Source of the DNA: Acidithiobacillus thiooxidans ATCC 19377
Lineage (GTDB): Bacteria; Pseudomonadota; Gammaproteobacteria; Acidithiobacillales; Acidithiobacillaceae
Reading direction: 5' to 3'
DNA: 64,000 bases
NCBI RefSeq assembly: GCF_009662475.1
Contig: NZ_CP045571.1
Coordinates: 494,501 to 558,500 of the forward strand
Of this stretch, positions 19,467 through 30,045 are shown piece after piece. How positions within the stretch are numbered: the stretch's first letter is position 1; each line of letters opens with the position of its first letter. The notes below the pieces were generated by a model, which did not search any database, was not told the DNA's origin, and worked only from the letters and a program-made list of their open reading frames with translations. The translations under genes and the position numbers were made by a program.

Positions 19467-19637
19467 ATGAAAGGGTGGATAAATGGCTTGCAAGTTGTGG
19501 ATAAGATAGCCAGTGCAATCATTTTGCGAAGGTTTTGTGGGAATTACCGATCATGTCTAAAGAAATTAAAATTTGGACTTGTTCTAATTGGTCTCTTGGG
19601 CGCATACTGACGGCATAGACTCTCAAGGAAGGATGAT

Positions 19638-21083
19638 ATGACTGCTTCAACCCTCGATATAGCGCGTGCCACCTTGTTTACTCCCGGCGGTATCAGTGAA
19701 GGGGAGCTGGAAAAAGTGTTTGGCCGACTGTCTCATCGGGCGCTGGACGATGCCGACCTGTACTTTCAGTACAGTCGCAGCGAAGGCTTCAGTCTCGAAG
19801 AAGGGTTTGTGAAAAACGGGAGTCATTCCATTGAACAGGGGGTAGGGGTGCGCGCCATTCAGGGTGAGCGGCAGGGCTTGGCCTACTCCGATGAAATTGG
19901 CGTCGAGGCGCTGCTGACGGCGGCCGATGCCGCGCGCGCCATTGTCCATCAGCCGGGTGAAAATCGGGGCCTGGTCTGGCAGCGGCGCAATGGGCTGTCC
20001 TTGTATCAGCCAACCGATCCATTGGCCTCTATTCCCAACGAAGAAAAAATCGCCCTGCTGGAGCGGGTGGAGCAGGTGGCGCGGTCGGTAGACCCCCGCA
20101 TTGTTCAGGTAATGGCCAGTCTGAGTGCCAAATTTGAGGCGGTGCTGGTGGCACGGCTGGATGGCACCATGGCGGCAGACGTCCGTCCTTTGGTGCGTCT
20201 CCATGTTTCGGCCATTGCCGAGCAGGGCGGACGGCGCGAGCAGGGGAGCGCCGGTGGTGGTGGTCGTTATGATTACCAGACCTTCCTGAAGGGCCAGATG
20301 GCCGATGATTTTGCCCGCGAAGCCGCGCGTCAGGCACTGATTAATCTGGAAGCTGAAGCGGCCCCGGCAGGGAGTATGGATGTGGTGCTGGGGCCGGGCT
20401 GGCCGGGCATTTTACTGCATGAAGCCATCGGCCATGGCCTGGAAGGTGATTTCAATCGTAAGGGTACCAGTGCATTTAGTGGTCGGGTCGGTGAGCGGGT
20501 CGCGGCTCCTGGGGTGACCGTGGTGGACGACGGTACCCTCGAAAATCGCCGGGGCAGCCTGAATGTCGATGACGAAGGCACGGAAACCCAGTGTACCACC
20601 CTCATCGAAGACGGAATCCTCAAGGGCTATTTGCAGGACACACTCAACGCCCGCCTGACCGGCACCCGTTCTACCGGCAATGGTCGGCGCGAGTCCTATG
20701 CGCACCTTCCCATGCCCCGGATGACCAATACCTACATGCGTGCGGGGGATCGGGATCCTCAGGAAATTATTGCCAGTGTCCGGCGTGGTCTTTATGCAGT
20801 GAATTTTGGCGGAGGGCAGGTGGATATTACCAACGGTAAGTTCGTGTTTTCTGCTTCTGAAGCCTATCTCATTGAAAATGGTAAAATAACCCGGCCGATA
20901 AAAGGGGCGACGCTGATTGGTAATGGTCCGGATGTGCTGACCAGGGTTGAAATGATCGGTAATGACCTCCAATTAGATACGGGTGTGGGTACTTGTGGCA
21001 AAGATGGTCAGAGTGTGCCGGTGGGCGTCGGTCAGCCTACTCTCAAAATACGCGATCTGACGGTGGGAGGAACACAGGGTTGA
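19638..21083 (+). CDS. tldD: Metalloprotease TldD
   Basis: TldD is the catalytic half of the TldD-TldE zinc protease, which trims modified peptides and antitoxins. The 481-residue protein has the zinc motif H-E-A-I-G-H starting near residue 261 ([19 protein letters not shown]), the glycine-rich C-terminal half and [20 protein letters not shown] typical of the family. Its partner TldE is not in the window. A GGAAGGA ribosome-binding site precedes ATG 19638. Confidence 0.95.
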   Translation: MTASTLDIARATLFTPGGISEGELEKVFGRLSHRALDDADLYFQYSRSEGFSLEEGFVKNGSHSIEQGVGVRAIQGERQGLAYSDEIGVEALLTAADAARAIVHQPGENRGLVWQRRNGLSLYQPTDPLASIPNEEKIALLERVEQVARSVDPRIVQVMASLSAKFEAVLVARLDGTMAADVRPLVRLHVSAIAEQGGRREQGSAGGGGRYDYQTFLKGQMADDFAREAARQALINLEAEAAPAGSMDVVLGPGWPGILLHEAIGHGLEGDFNRKGTSAFSGRVGERVAAPGVTVVDDGTLENRRGSLNVDDEGTETQCTTLIEDGILKGYLQDTLNARLTGTRSTGNGRRESYAHLPMPRMTNTYMRAGDRDPQEIIASVRRGLYAVNFGGGQVDITNGKFVFSASEAYLIENGKITRPIKGATLIGNGPDVLTRVEMIGNDLQLDTGVGTCGKDGQSVPVGVGQPTLKIRDLTVGGTQG

Positions 21084-21179
21084 AAAAAATCTTATTGTCA
21101 GTGGCTTTTCAGAGGGCTAACATCAAAGCATCTGTCAGCCTTGAATCTGGATCAAATTCTCCCTTGCGGGGGGTAACTT

Positions 21180-23105
21180 ATGAATAATGTCTTAAAAAAC
21201 GTTTTGTTATGGGTGGCCATAGGCGTCATCCTGATGCTGGTGTTTCAGAACCTCAATACGAGTAGTTCGACACCCGCTCAGGCTATGGACTTTTCGACGT
21301 TTGTGAATAGCATCAAGCAAGGGCAAGTAGCCGATGTGAATATTGATGCCAATCATGTAACGGGTAGTCTCAGTTCCGGGCAAAAGTTCAGCGTTTACAC
21401 GCCGACCAATGATACCCAGCTGGTGCCCCAGTTGCTTGCCGCAGGTGTGAAAATCAATGTGAAACCCCCGGCAGGACAATCCATTTTGCTGTCTATCCTG
21501 ATTTCCTGGTTCCCCATGTTGCTGCTGATTGGCGTCTGGATTTTCTTCATGCGCCAGATGGGTGGCGGTGGCGCGGGTGGCCGTGGCGCCATGACATTCG
21601 GGCGCAGCAAGGCCCGGATGCTGACTGAAGAAAACAACAAGGTCACCTTCGCTGATGTGGCGGGCGTTGAAGAGGCCAAGGAAGAGCTGGCGGAAATTGT
21701 CGACTTCCTGCGCGATCCCCAAAAATTCCAGCGTCTCGGTGGTCGTATTCCCAAGGGCGTGCTGTTGATGGGTTCACCGGGTGCCGGTAAAACCTTGTTG
21801 GCACGCGCCATTGCCGGTGAAGCCCGGGTACCGTTCTTCTCCATTTCCGGCTCTGATTTTGTGGAAATGTTCGTGGGCGTCGGCGCCTCGCGGGTTCGCG
21901 ACATGTTCGAGCAGGCGAAAAAACATGCACCCTGCATCATTTTCATTGACGAAATTGATGCAGTTGGACGCCAGCGTGGCGCGGGTCTTGGCGGTGGTAA
22001 TGATGAGCGCGAACAGACCCTCAACCAGTTGCTGGTAGAGATGGATGGTTTTGAAGGTACGGAAGGAATTATTGTGGTGGCTGCCACCAACCGTCCGGAT
22101 GTGCTGGATCCTGCCCTGTTGCGTCCTGGCCGTTTTGATCGTCAGGTCACTGTGCCTCTGCCCGATATTCGTGGTCGTGAACAGATTCTACAGGTTCACA
22201 TGCGCAAAGTGCCTATTACGCCCGACGTGGATCCCAAAGTCATTGCGCGGGGTACGCCTGGTTTTTCCGGGGCTGATCTGGCCAATCTGGTCAACGAAGC
22301 AGCCTTGATGGCGGCGCGCAAGAGCAAGCGTCTGGTCGATATGCATGACTTTGAAAACGCCAAAGACAAGGTCATGATGGGTGCCGAACGCAAATCGGTA
22401 GTGATGAGTGACAAGCAGCGGGAAACTACGGCATATCATGAATCGGGTCATGCGGTGGTTGCCAAGTTGTTGCCCGGCACGGATCCGGTGCATAAGGTGA
22501 CCATCATTCCTCGTGGCCGTGCCTTGGGTGTCACCATGCAGTTGCCCACCGAGGATCGCTTCAACTACGAGCGTGAGGAAATTCTCTGTAACATTTCCAT
22601 CCTCATGGGTGGGCGTATTGCCGAAGAGGTCTTTCTGAATCAAATGACCACGGGTGCGGGTAATGATATTGAACGCGCCACGGATCTGGCCCGGAAGATG
22701 GTGACCCAGTGGGGTATGTCCAGTATTGGCCCCATGGTGATTGGTGAGAAGGAAGAAGAAGTGTTCATCGGTCGGGAAATGACTAAGCATAGTAACATTT
22801 CCGAACAGACAGCCATGACCGTGGACGGAGAAATCCGGGGCATCATTCGTGAACGTTATGATGTGGCGCGCAAGTTGATCGAAGGTAATCGTGACAAGGT
22901 CGAAGCTATGGCTAAGGCTTTGTTGAAGTACGAAACCCTGGATTCCAATCAGGTGAGTGACATCATGGCCGGGCGTGATCCACGTCCGCCGGTAGATGGC
23001 GCGGGCAGTTATCCGACCATGCCCACGGATGGTAATGCTGCCAGTTCGGATAAGACCGGTGGTCAGACCCTGCCGGGCCTCAATCCCGGAGAACATCCCG
23101 TTTGA
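21180..23105 (+). CDS. ftsH: ATP-dependent zinc metalloprotease FtsH
   Basis: Membrane-anchored AAA+ protease, 641 residues. Two membrane segments (about residues 5-22 and 100-120) flank a periplasmic domain. The AAA module has Walker A GSPGAGKT near residue 198, Walker [12 protein letters not shown] and the second region of homology ([21 protein letters not shown]). The zinc site HESGH lies near residue 420. The FtsH pore motif [13 protein letters not shown] is present. The stop overlaps the folP start, linking the genes as in many proteobacteria. Confidence 0.97.
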   Translation: MNNVLKNVLLWVAIGVILMLVFQNLNTSSSTPAQAMDFSTFVNSIKQGQVADVNIDANHVTGSLSSGQKFSVYTPTNDTQLVPQLLAAGVKINVKPPAGQSILLSILISWFPMLLLIGVWIFFMRQMGGGGAGGRGAMTFGRSKARMLTEENNKVTFADVAGVEEAKEELAEIVDFLRDPQKFQRLGGRIPKGVLLMGSPGAGKTLLARAIAGEARVPFFSISGSDFVEMFVGVGASRVRDMFEQAKKHAPCIIFIDEIDAVGRQRGAGLGGGNDEREQTLNQLLVEMDGFEGTEGIIVVAATNRPDVLDPALLRPGRFDRQVTVPLPDIRGREQILQVHMRKVPITPDVDPKVIARGTPGFSGADLANLVNEAALMAARKSKRLVDMHDFENAKDKVMMGAERKSVVMSDKQRETTAYHESGHAVVAKLLPGTDPVHKVTIIPRGRALGVTMQLPTEDRFNYEREEILCNISILMGGRIAEEVFLNQMTTGAGNDIERATDLARKMVTQWGMSSIGPMVIGEKEEEVFIGREMTKHSNISEQTAMTVDGEIRGIIRERYDVARKLIEGNRDKVEAMAKALLKYETLDSNQVSDIMAGRDPRPPVDGAGSYPTMPTDGNAASSDKTGGQTLPGLNPGEHPV

Positions 23106-23971
23106 CCGTAACGCTGAATTGCAATGGGCGCCCGCTGTATTTGGGGCGCCCTTGTGTTATGGGGATTTTGAATGTCACCCCCGACTCTTTCTCCGATGGC
23201 GGAACTTATATCCGCCCGGAGTTGGCGGTTATGCGGGCACGCCAAATCTGGGAGAGTGGCGGCGATCTTATTGATATTGGTGCGGAATCTACCCGTCCAG
23301 GTGCCCCCGCTGTTTCCGAGTCCGAAGAAATGGATCGCCTGCTGCCCGTTGTGGAAGCGGTGATGGCAGCAGTGCCTTTGCCGGTGTCCATAGATACTTA
23401 CAAAGCCAAGGTCATGCGCGAAGCCTGGTCCCTGGGGGCAGGGTTGATGAATGATGTCACGGCACTGCAAGGCGACCCGCAATCGCTGGCCATGGCTGCA
23501 GAGTTGGACATTCCGGTTTGCCTGATGCATATGCGGGGTACGCCACGGAATATGCAGACCAACACCCGCTATGACGATGTGCTTGGCGAGGTAATCGGTT
23601 TTTTCAGGGAACGTATGGCTGCATGCGCAACTGCAGGAATCCGCCGTGAACAGTTATTGCTGGACCCCGGATTGGGTTTTGCCAAAGATCTGCAGGGAAA
23701 CTGCCGGCTTTTGCGGGAGTTGGACGCAATTCAAAGTCTAGGATTGCCGATTGTGGTCGGGGCTTCCCGAAAAAGCATGATCGGCGAGTTGTCCGGTGTC
23801 GCCCTTGCCGCTCAGCGGCTGGCCGGTAGCATTGCCGCCGCACTCTGGGCTGTGGCCCATGGTGCGCAGGTGTTGCGTGTCCACGATGTGGCAGAAACAG
23901 TGCAGGCCATCAAAGTCTGGGCAGGTATTCAGGAACAAGGGGCTGAAAAGCCGTTGAGGGAAGTACCATGA
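23102..23971 (+). CDS. folP: Dihydropteroate synthase FolP
   Basis: Condenses 4-aminobenzoate with the pterin pyrophosphate in folate synthesis; the target of sulfonamides. The 289-residue TIM barrel has the signatures GILNVTPDSFSDGG near the start and DIGAESTRPGA, then DPGLGFAK. The start is TTG overlapping the ftsH stop (TTGA), fitting the N-terminus [13 protein letters not shown] and leaving no room for a later standard start. Confidence 0.94.
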   Translation: MTVTLNCNGRPLYLGRPCVMGILNVTPDSFSDGGTYIRPELAVMRARQIWESGGDLIDIGAESTRPGAPAVSESEEMDRLLPVVEAVMAAVPLPVSIDTYKAKVMREAWSLGAGLMNDVTALQGDPQSLAMAAELDIPVCLMHMRGTPRNMQTNTRYDDVLGEVIGFFRERMAACATAGIRREQLLLDPGLGFAKDLQGNCRLLRELDAIQSLGLPIVVGASRKSMIGELSGVALAAQRLAGSIAAALWAVAHGAQVLRVHDVAETVQAIKVWAGIQEQGAEKPLREVP

Positions 23972-25308
23972 GCAGAAAATGGTTTGGCACCGATGGTGTC
24001 AGAGGGCGGGTCGGAGATTCTGTCATTCACCCGGAATGGGTACTGAAGTTGGGATGGGCGGCGGGACATGTGCTGACCGCCGGCGCCACAGAGCGTCCCC
24101 GGGTAGTCATTGGCAAGGACACACGGCTTTCCGGTTATTTACTGGAATCCGCACTGGAATCCGGTCTGGCCAGTGCTGGTGTGGATGTGTTGCTGGTCGG
24201 TCCACTGCCAACACCAGCCATTGCCTATTTGACGCGTACCCTGCGTGCGGACGCCGGAATTGTCATCAGCGCTTCGCATAACCCCTATCAGGACAATGGG
24301 ATCAAGTTTTTCTCGGGCGATGGCTATAAATTGCCCGATGCCCAGGAAGAAGCTATTGAGGCCTGGATGGATCGGCCAATGCTGGTTTGTGATTCCGAAC
24401 AGCTTGGTAAGGCGCGCCGTGTAGAGGATGCAGCAGGTCGGTATGTAGAGTTTTGCAAAACCACTTTTCCCGCCAACCTGGACTTGCGTGGCCTGCATCT
24501 GGTTGTGGATTGTGCTCACGGCGCCAATTACAAAGTGGGCCCCATGGTGTTCCGGGAGTTGGGTGCACAATTGACTTTGCTGGGTGTGGAGCCCAATGGC
24601 ATCAATATCAATGCCGGAGTTGGTTCGACCTGTCCGGAAAGCCTGCAGGAGCAGGTGCGCAGCACTCAGGCTGACTTGGGTATTGCTTTTGATGGTGATG
24701 GTGATCGACTGATTTTGGTGGATGGGCAGGGCGCGCTGCTGGATGGCGACGAACTCATCTGGCTTTTGGCCCGCGACATGCAGCAGCAGGGTATTTTGTC
24801 TGGCGTGGTCGGTACGGTCATGAGTAATCTGGCCCTTGAGCAGGGCCTTGCTGATTTGGGAGTGCCCTTTGTGCGTAGCGCCGTCGGTGATCGCTATGTT
24901 CTTGAGGCCATGCAGCAGCACGCCTTCCCTCTGGGTGGCGAATCATCGGGGCATATTATTACGCCAGCCAATACCACGGGGGATGCAATTCTGGCCGCCT
25001 TGCGCGTGCTGGCCATTATGCGCAAATCCGGCAAAAGCTTGAAGGCACTTCGGGAAGGCTATCAGCCCTATCCGCAGGTGCTAATTGGCGTACGTCTGGC
25101 AGATGCACGACATTTTCTGGATCATCCCGCAGCGCAAGAACGGGTTGCGGCCGCAGAACAAGAACTGGCGGATAAAGGGCGGCTACTGGTGCGGCCATCA
25201 GGTACAGAACCATTGTTGCGGGTCATGGTCGAGGCAGTGTCAGCAGACCTGGCTGCGCGGGTCGCCGAAAAGCTTGCCAAAGAACTCAGTGATCTGGCGT
25301 CCGGATAA
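23968..25308 (+). CDS. glmM: Phosphoglucosamine mutase GlmM
   Basis: Converts glucosamine-6-phosphate to glucosamine-1-phosphate for UDP-GlcNAc, needed for peptidoglycan and LPS. The 446-residue protein begins KWFGTDGVRGRVG, has the phosphoserine loop ISASHNPYQDNGIKFF with the catalytic Ser at residue 103, the metal loop DGDGDR and the C-terminal phosphate-binding RPSGTEPLLRVM. It overlaps folP by four bases (ATGA). Confidence 0.96.
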   Translation: MSRKWFGTDGVRGRVGDSVIHPEWVLKLGWAAGHVLTAGATERPRVVIGKDTRLSGYLLESALESGLASAGVDVLLVGPLPTPAIAYLTRTLRADAGIVISASHNPYQDNGIKFFSGDGYKLPDAQEEAIEAWMDRPMLVCDSEQLGKARRVEDAAGRYVEFCKTTFPANLDLRGLHLVVDCAHGANYKVGPMVFRELGAQLTLLGVEPNGININAGVGSTCPESLQEQVRSTQADLGIAFDGDGDRLILVDGQGALLDGDELIWLLARDMQQQGILSGVVGTVMSNLALEQGLADLGVPFVRSAVGDRYVLEAMQQHAFPLGGESSGHIITPANTTGDAILAALRVLAIMRKSGKSLKALREGYQPYPQVLIGVRLADARHFLDHPAAQERVAAAEQELADKGRLLVRPSGTEPLLRVMVEAVSADLAARVAEKLAKELSDLASG

Positions 25309-25325
25309 AATCAGAAAATGCAAAA

Positions 25326-25354
25326 TTGACCGCTTCGAGTGGAGTCTTTACACT
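25326..25354 (+). promoter_or_regulatory. Predicted sigma-70 promoter for tpiA-secG
   Basis: TTGACC at 25326-25331 and TACACT at 25349-25354 are separated by 17 bases, about 50 bases before the tpiA start and just after glmM. Both hexamers are close to consensus. Confidence 0.5.
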
Positions 25355-25405
25355 CGGTCGCACATTAGACGATCATGACATATAGCTGAACAAGGAAGAT
25401 TTGAT

Positions 25406-26179
25406 TTGCGTCCCACCATGGTTGCAGGAAACTGGAAGATGAATGGCCTCAGTGCCGATGCCGTGCATCTTACCCAAGCCATTCTCAGCGCCGATCTGGA
25501 GCAGATGCGTCCTGAAGTGGTGCTGTTCCCGCCGTATACCCTTTTGCATGCAGTGACTCAGGAAGCAAAGGGAACTGCTTTGCGCTGGGGGGGGCAGAAC
25601 TTGTTCTGGGAAGCCAGTGGGGCGTATACCGGAGAAATTTCGGGTGCCATGCTCCGCGACATGGGTTGTCGCTATGTTTTGGTAGGACATTCGGAAAGAC
25701 GGCAGATTTTTGCGGAAACGGACGAACTGGTGGCCCGTAAGGTCAAAGCGGCGTTGTCATCGGGCCTGATACCCGTAGTCTGTGTGGGTGAGAGCGAAAC
25801 TGAGCGTGCCCAGGGCGCTACCGAACAGGTTCTGCAGCGTCAGGTGGAGGCGATATTGCCTTTGTTGAATCTGGAGTCCAACCAGCCTAATCTCATCATT
25901 GCCTACGAACCCATCTGGGCCATTGGCACCGGACAAAGTGCCAGTCCGGAACAGGCCCAGGCCGTACATGCTTTTATTCGTAAGCTGGTGGCAGGGCATT
26001 CCAGTCAGTTGGCCAAGCGCCTGATTCTGTTGTACGGAGGCAGCGTCAAAGGCAACAATGCAGCAGCGCTGTTTGATCAGGAAGACATTGATGGCGCTCT
26101 GGTGGGCGGAGCATCCCTGAGCGCGGGAGAATTTATCCAAATTTGTCGTGCTGCCGAATTGGCAGGACGAGGAGGTTGA
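25406..26179 (+). CDS. tpiA: Triosephosphate isomerase
   Basis: Interconverts dihydroxyacetone phosphate and glyceraldehyde-3-phosphate in glycolysis and the Calvin cycle. The 257-residue barrel shows the substrate Lys in AGNWKMNG, the electrophilic His in LVGHSERR, the catalytic Glu loop AYEPIWAIGTG and the phosphate loops YGGSVKGNN and GALVGGASL. The start is TTG at 25406, since the family N-terminus RPTMVAGNWKMNG begins right there and AAGGAAG precedes it. Confidence 0.95.
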   Translation: MRPTMVAGNWKMNGLSADAVHLTQAILSADLEQMRPEVVLFPPYTLLHAVTQEAKGTALRWGGQNLFWEASGAYTGEISGAMLRDMGCRYVLVGHSERRQIFAETDELVARKVKAALSSGLIPVVCVGESETERAQGATEQVLQRQVEAILPLLNLESNQPNLIIAYEPIWAIGTGQSASPEQAQAVHAFIRKLVAGHSSQLAKRLILLYGGSVKGNNAAALFDQEDIDGALVGGASLSAGEFIQICRAAELAGRGG

Positions 26180-26183
26180 TTTG

Positions 26184-26621
26184 ATGTACACCTTGTTATT
26201 GGTGTTTCAGGTGATTATTTGTGTCGTCCTGGTAGGGCTGGTTCTGATTCAGAAAGGTCAGGGGGCGGATATGGGCGCAGCATTTGGCGGCGGTGGATCG
26301 CAAACCGTATTTGGCGCCCAGGGAGCGGGAAACTTCCTCAGCCATACTACGGCAGTTATTGGTGCCATATTTTTTCTGAACAGTCTTGGTCTGGCGTATC
26401 TTTCTGATCATGCTGCAAGCAGTGCGGTTTCCGGGATTACTTTGCCAAGTAAGGCACCGGTTACCAGCACGCTACCGGAGAAACCTGCTACCGCGAAACC
26501 CACGGTCGTTCATCCTGCGGCAGCGGCTACGGGTTCTGCGGCAGCAGCCGTAAGCACATCTGCAGCAAGCAGTGTGCCGGCAGCGCCAGTTTCTACAGCA
26601 AAAACACCTGTGAAGCCTTGA
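26184..26621 (+). CDS. secG: Protein-export membrane protein SecG
   Basis: Small subunit of the SecYEG translocon. ATG 26184 (MYTLLLVFQVIICVVLVGLV) follows AGGAGG and begins with the first membrane helix; the conserved LIQKGQGADMGAAFGGGGSQTVFG loop and a second helix (TTAVIGAIFFLNSLGLAYL) follow. The 145-residue protein then has a long Ala/Thr/Pro-rich tail of low complexity, which is common in this family. It lies four bases after tpiA. Confidence 0.92.
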   Translation: MYTLLLVFQVIICVVLVGLVLIQKGQGADMGAAFGGGGSQTVFGAQGAGNFLSHTTAVIGAIFFLNSLGLAYLSDHAASSAVSGITLPSKAPVTSTLPEKPATAKPTVVHPAAAATGSAAAAVSTSAASSVPAAPVSTAKTPVKP

Positions 26622-26658
26622 CGTAGCAAGCGGGTCATGAGAAAGTTTTAAGACTTCG

Positions 26659-26743
26659 GCCGAAGTGGTGAAATTGGTAGACACACCGTCTTGAGGGGGC
26701 GGCGGCGCAAGCTGTACCGGTTCGAATCCGGTCTTCGGCACCA
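26659..26743 (+). tRNA. tRNA-Leu (anticodon GAG)
   Basis: An 85-base cloverleaf with acceptor arms GCCGAAG and CTTCGGC, anticodon stem CCGTC/GGCGG around loop TTGAGGG (anticodon GAG), a long class II variable arm and T arm CCGGTTCGAATCCGG. The CCA end is encoded. It stands between secG and nuoA, a frequent position in proteobacteria. Confidence 0.96.
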
Positions 26744-26748
26744 AATTG

Positions 26749-26770
26749 CAGCCTATAGGGCTGTTTTTTT
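26749..26770 (+). terminator. Intrinsic terminator after tRNA-Leu
   Basis: CAGCC-TATAG-GGCTG forms a five-base-pair hairpin followed by seven T. It probably ends the tRNA transcript before the nuo operon. Confidence 0.65.
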
Positions 26771-26877
26771 GTCTCTGGAGTATACCAGAGCATTGATTTA
26801 TATATAAGAAAATTAATTTATAGCGGATTTTGAAGGTGGTATTTTCAGGTCCATATTTGGGTGGAGGAGTGTTGGGG

Positions 26878-27234
26878 ATGTTGAACCACTATTTACCCGT
26901 GCTCATCTTTATTGTGGTGGCACTGGTGGTCGGTGTGGTCCCATTGCTGATGGGAGCCTCGCTGGGACCGCACAAACCGGATAGCGAAAAGCTCTCGCCC
27001 TATGAATGTGGCTTTGAGGCTTTTGAAGATGCGCGTGTCAAATTTGATGTGCGCTATTATCTGGTGGCCATTCTGTTCATTCTCTTTGATCTGGAAATTG
27101 CCTTCCTGTTCCCCTGGGCCGTGGTCTTTGATCAGATCGGCATGATGGGTTTTCTGGCCATGATGATTTTTCTCGCCATTCTCGTGGTGGGTTTCATTTA
27201 TGAGTGGAAAAAAGGAGCCTTGGAATGGGAATAG
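26878..27234 (+). CDS. nuoA: NADH-quinone oxidoreductase subunit A
   Basis: Membrane subunit of complex I with three hydrophobic segments. ATG 26878 ([19 protein letters not shown]) follows GGAGGAG and gives 118 residues, the normal size; the frame opens earlier at 26830. The conserved loop [26 protein letters not shown] is present. First gene of a complete nuoA-N operon; it overlaps nuoB by ten bases. In iron or sulfur oxidisers complex I may also run backwards to make NADH (family knowledge, not visible here). Confidence 0.95.
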   Translation: MLNHYLPVLIFIVVALVVGVVPLLMGASLGPHKPDSEKLSPYECGFEAFEDARVKFDVRYYLVAILFILFDLEIAFLFPWAVVFDQIGMMGFLAMMIFLAILVVGFIYEWKKGALEWE

Positions 27235-27701
27235 AAGGCATCCTCGAAAAAGGTTTTGTGACCACCAGCATCGATACCGTGGTCAACTGGAGTCGGACCG
27301 GCTCCTTGTGGCCCATGACTTTTGGGCTGGCATGCTGTGCCGTAGAGATGATGCATGCCGGAGCAGCCCGTTATGATCTGGATCGTTTTGGTATCGTGTT
27401 TCGTCCCAGTCCGCGTCAGTCGGACGTGATGATTGTGGCAGGGACTCTGGTCAATAAAATGGCCCCGGCATTACGTAAGGTCTATGACCAGATGCCGGAA
27501 CCGCGTTGGGTAGTTTCCATGGGTTCCTGTGCCAATGGTGGTGGCTATTATCACTACTCGTACAGCATAGTGCGTGGTTGTGATCGCATCGTGCCGGTGG
27601 ATATTTATGTTCCCGGTTGTCCGCCCACTGCCGAGGCGCTACTTTACGGTCTGATCCAATTGCAGAAAAAAATTCGTCGAACCAATACGATAGCCAGGTA
27701 A
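27225..27701 (+). CDS. nuoB: NADH-quinone oxidoreductase subunit B
   Basis: Peripheral-arm subunit that binds cluster N2, the electron donor to quinone. The start ATG 27225 follows AAGGAG and gives 158 residues. The cluster ligands are seen in [18 protein letters not shown] and [12 protein letters not shown]. It overlaps nuoA, and nuoC starts four bases after it. Confidence 0.96.
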   Translation: MGIEGILEKGFVTTSIDTVVNWSRTGSLWPMTFGLACCAVEMMHAGAARYDLDRFGIVFRPSPRQSDVMIVAGTLVNKMAPALRKVYDQMPEPRWVVSMGSCANGGGYYHYSYSIVRGCDRIVPVDIYVPGCPPTAEALLYGLIQLQKKIRRTNTIAR

Positions 27702-27704
27702 GCC

Positions 27705-28313
27705 ATGACTGACGCACTCGAAAATCTGCGCCAGATACTGAGCGCAAAGCTGGGAGATAATCTGCACGCTGCCCGTATTGATCGTGAAGAATTGACGGTG
27801 GAAATAACGCTGGAAGGATTCCACGCAGCTTGTCTCTGGTTGCGCGACGATCCGGCCTGCCGCTTCGACATGCTGATAGATGTATGCGGCGTCGATTACT
27901 CCGAATATGGCGACGGCACCTGGAAAGGGCCGCGTTTTGCGGTGGTGTACCATTTACTTTCCCTGCCACACCGGCAGCGCATCCGTTTGCGGATATTTGC
28001 AGATACCGAATTGCCGATTGTCCCCTCCGTAGTGGATGTCTGGGCGGCCGCTAACTGGTTTGAGCGGGAGACTTTTGATCTTTACGGGATTTTGTTTGAT
28101 GGTCATCCCGACCTGCGCCGTATTCTTACCGATTATGGTTTTGTGGGTTATCCATTCCGTAAGGATTTTCCGCTGGTGGGAACCGTAGAAATGCGTTACG
28201 ACGCCGATCAGGGGCGCGTCATTTACGAACCCACGCGCACCGAAGAACGGGTAGTTGTCCCGCGCATCATCCGGGCCGAGGAGGAGGGGCGCTACAATGC
28301 CAGAAATCAATAA
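27705..28313 (+). CDS. nuoC: NADH-quinone oxidoreductase subunit C
   Basis: Hydrophilic subunit of the complex I connecting arm, 202 residues, separate from NuoD rather than fused. Typical strands are [54 protein letters not shown]. The gene overlaps the start of nuoD by 17 bases. Confidence 0.95.
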   Translation: MTDALENLRQILSAKLGDNLHAARIDREELTVEITLEGFHAACLWLRDDPACRFDMLIDVCGVDYSEYGDGTWKGPRFAVVYHLLSLPHRQRIRLRIFADTELPIVPSVVDVWAAANWFERETFDLYGILFDGHPDLRRILTDYGFVGYPFRKDFPLVGTVEMRYDADQGRVIYEPTRTEERVVVPRIIRAEEEGRYNARNQ

Positions 28314-29550
28314 TTTTACGATGAACTTCGGGCCGCAGCATCCTTCGGCACACGGGGTGTTGCGTCTGGTGCTGGAGCTGGACGGGGAAGTCATCGAGCG
28401 TGCTGATCCGCATATTGGTTTGCTCCATCGTGCTACGGAAAAGCTGGCCGAAAATAAAACCTATTTGCAGAATTTGCCCTATATGGACCGTCTCGACTAC
28501 GTGTCGATGATGTGTAACGAGCATGCGTACTGCCTGGCCGTGGAAAAGCTGCTGGGTCTGGAAGTGCCAAGGCGTGCCCAGTATATTCGTACGCTTTTCG
28601 ACGAAATTACCCGGGTTCTCAACCATCTGCTCTGGCTGGGTGCCTATGCGCTGGATGTGGGTGCCATGAGTGTCTTCCTGTACTGCTTTCGCGAGCGAGA
28701 AGACCTTATGGACGTGTATGAGGCGGTTTCCGGTGCGCGGATGCATGCAGCTTATTATCGGCCTGGTGGAGTGTATCGTGATCTCCCGGCGCAGATGCCC
28801 CAGTATGTGGCCTCGCCTTACCGGGATGCCAGGCGCCTGGATGAACTCAATGCCAATCGCCAGGGAACGGTGCTCGATTTCATTGAAGATTTTACCCGGC
28901 GTTTTCCCGGTTATGTCGACGAATATGAAACATTACTGACCGATAACCGCATCTGGAAACAAAGAACAGTGGGGATTGGTGTGGTAGGTTCCGAGCGGGC
29001 GGTGCAGCTGGGCTTTACCGGTCCCATGTTGCGGGCTTCCGGGGTAGCCTGGGATTTACGGCGGACCCAGCCTTACGCGGCCTATGCGGATCTGGATTTT
29101 GAGATTCCCGTCGGTAGTACCGGGGATTGTTATGACCGCTATCTGGTACGGGTGGCGGAAATGCGGCAAAGCAACCACATCATTGCCCAGTGCGTGAATT
29201 GGCTGCGGCAGAATCCGGGGCCGGTCATTACGGATGATTTCAAGGTGGCAGCACCCCCGCGTGAAGAAATGAAGGGCAGCATGGAAGCCCTCATCCATCA
29301 CTTCAAACTGTTTTCGGAAGGCATGTCCGTTCCGGCAGGAGAAGTGTACACAGCCGTTGAGGCTCCCAAGGGCGAATTCGGTATCTACATGATTTCTGAT
29401 GGTGCCAACAAACCCTACCGGATGAAAATTCGTGCCCCCGGTTTTTCTCATCTGGCAGCGATGGATGAAATGGCCAAGGGACACATGATTGCAGATGTGG
29501 TGGCGATACTGTCCACCATGGATATTGTTTTCGGCGAGATTGACAGGTAG
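28297..29550 (+). CDS. nuoD: NADH-quinone oxidoreductase subunit D
   Basis: The 49-kDa-type subunit that forms the quinone pocket with NuoB. ATG 28297 ([20 protein letters not shown]) follows GAGGAGGGG and gives 417 residues. The quinone-site His and Tyr regions ([13 protein letters not shown] and [17 protein letters not shown]) and the C-terminal [34 protein letters not shown] are conserved. Confidence 0.96.
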   Translation: MPEINNFTMNFGPQHPSAHGVLRLVLELDGEVIERADPHIGLLHRATEKLAENKTYLQNLPYMDRLDYVSMMCNEHAYCLAVEKLLGLEVPRRAQYIRTLFDEITRVLNHLLWLGAYALDVGAMSVFLYCFREREDLMDVYEAVSGARMHAAYYRPGGVYRDLPAQMPQYVASPYRDARRLDELNANRQGTVLDFIEDFTRRFPGYVDEYETLLTDNRIWKQRTVGIGVVGSERAVQLGFTGPMLRASGVAWDLRRTQPYAAYADLDFEIPVGSTGDCYDRYLVRVAEMRQSNHIIAQCVNWLRQNPGPVITDDFKVAAPPREEMKGSMEALIHHFKLFSEGMSVPAGEVYTAVEAPKGEFGIYMISDGANKPYRMKIRAPGFSHLAAMDEMAKGHMIADVVAILSTMDIVFGEIDR

Positions 29551-29553
29551 AGC

Positions 29554-30045
29554 ATGTTATCGGAAAAGTCCCTGAAAGCTATTGCCTTTGAGCGCAGCAA
29601 GTATCCGCAGGAAGAGTCGCGTTCTGCGTTGTTGGCGGCACTGCGTATTGCCCAGGAAGAACAGGGTTATCTGCGTGATGAACTGATTGAATATGTGGCA
29701 GAAATTCTGGGTTTGCCAGCCATTCAGGCATTTGAGGTGGCGACTTTTTACACCATGTATGACCTCAAGCCCGTGGGTCGCCACAAGCTCTGCGTCTGTG
29801 GCAGCGTGTCATGCTTTCTGAACGGATCAGACAGAATCATTGCTCATCTGAGTAAAACCTTGGGAATCGGTCTGGGTGAAACGTCGGCTGATGGCTTGTT
29901 CACCCTGCAGGAAGTGGAATGCCTGGGTGCCTGTAAAGATGCGCCGATGATGCAGCTGGGAGATCGCTACTACGAAAACCTGACTCCAGAAAGTCTGGAT
30001 GCCCTGATTGCCCAATTGCGGGGAGGATCTGAAGATGTACGTTAA
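29554..30045 (+). CDS. nuoE: NADH-quinone oxidoreductase subunit E
   Basis: The 24-kDa-type subunit of the NADH module, 163 residues, binding one [2Fe-2S] cluster through CVCGSVSC and CLGACKDAP. An N-terminal helical bundle ([16 protein letters not shown]) precedes the thioredoxin-like domain. The end overlaps nuoF by 11 bases. Confidence 0.95.
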   Translation: MLSEKSLKAIAFERSKYPQEESRSALLAALRIAQEEQGYLRDELIEYVAEILGLPAIQAFEVATFYTMYDLKPVGRHKLCVCGSVSCFLNGSDRIIAHLSKTLGIGLGETSADGLFTLQEVECLGACKDAPMMQLGDRYYENLTPESLDALIAQLRGGSEDVR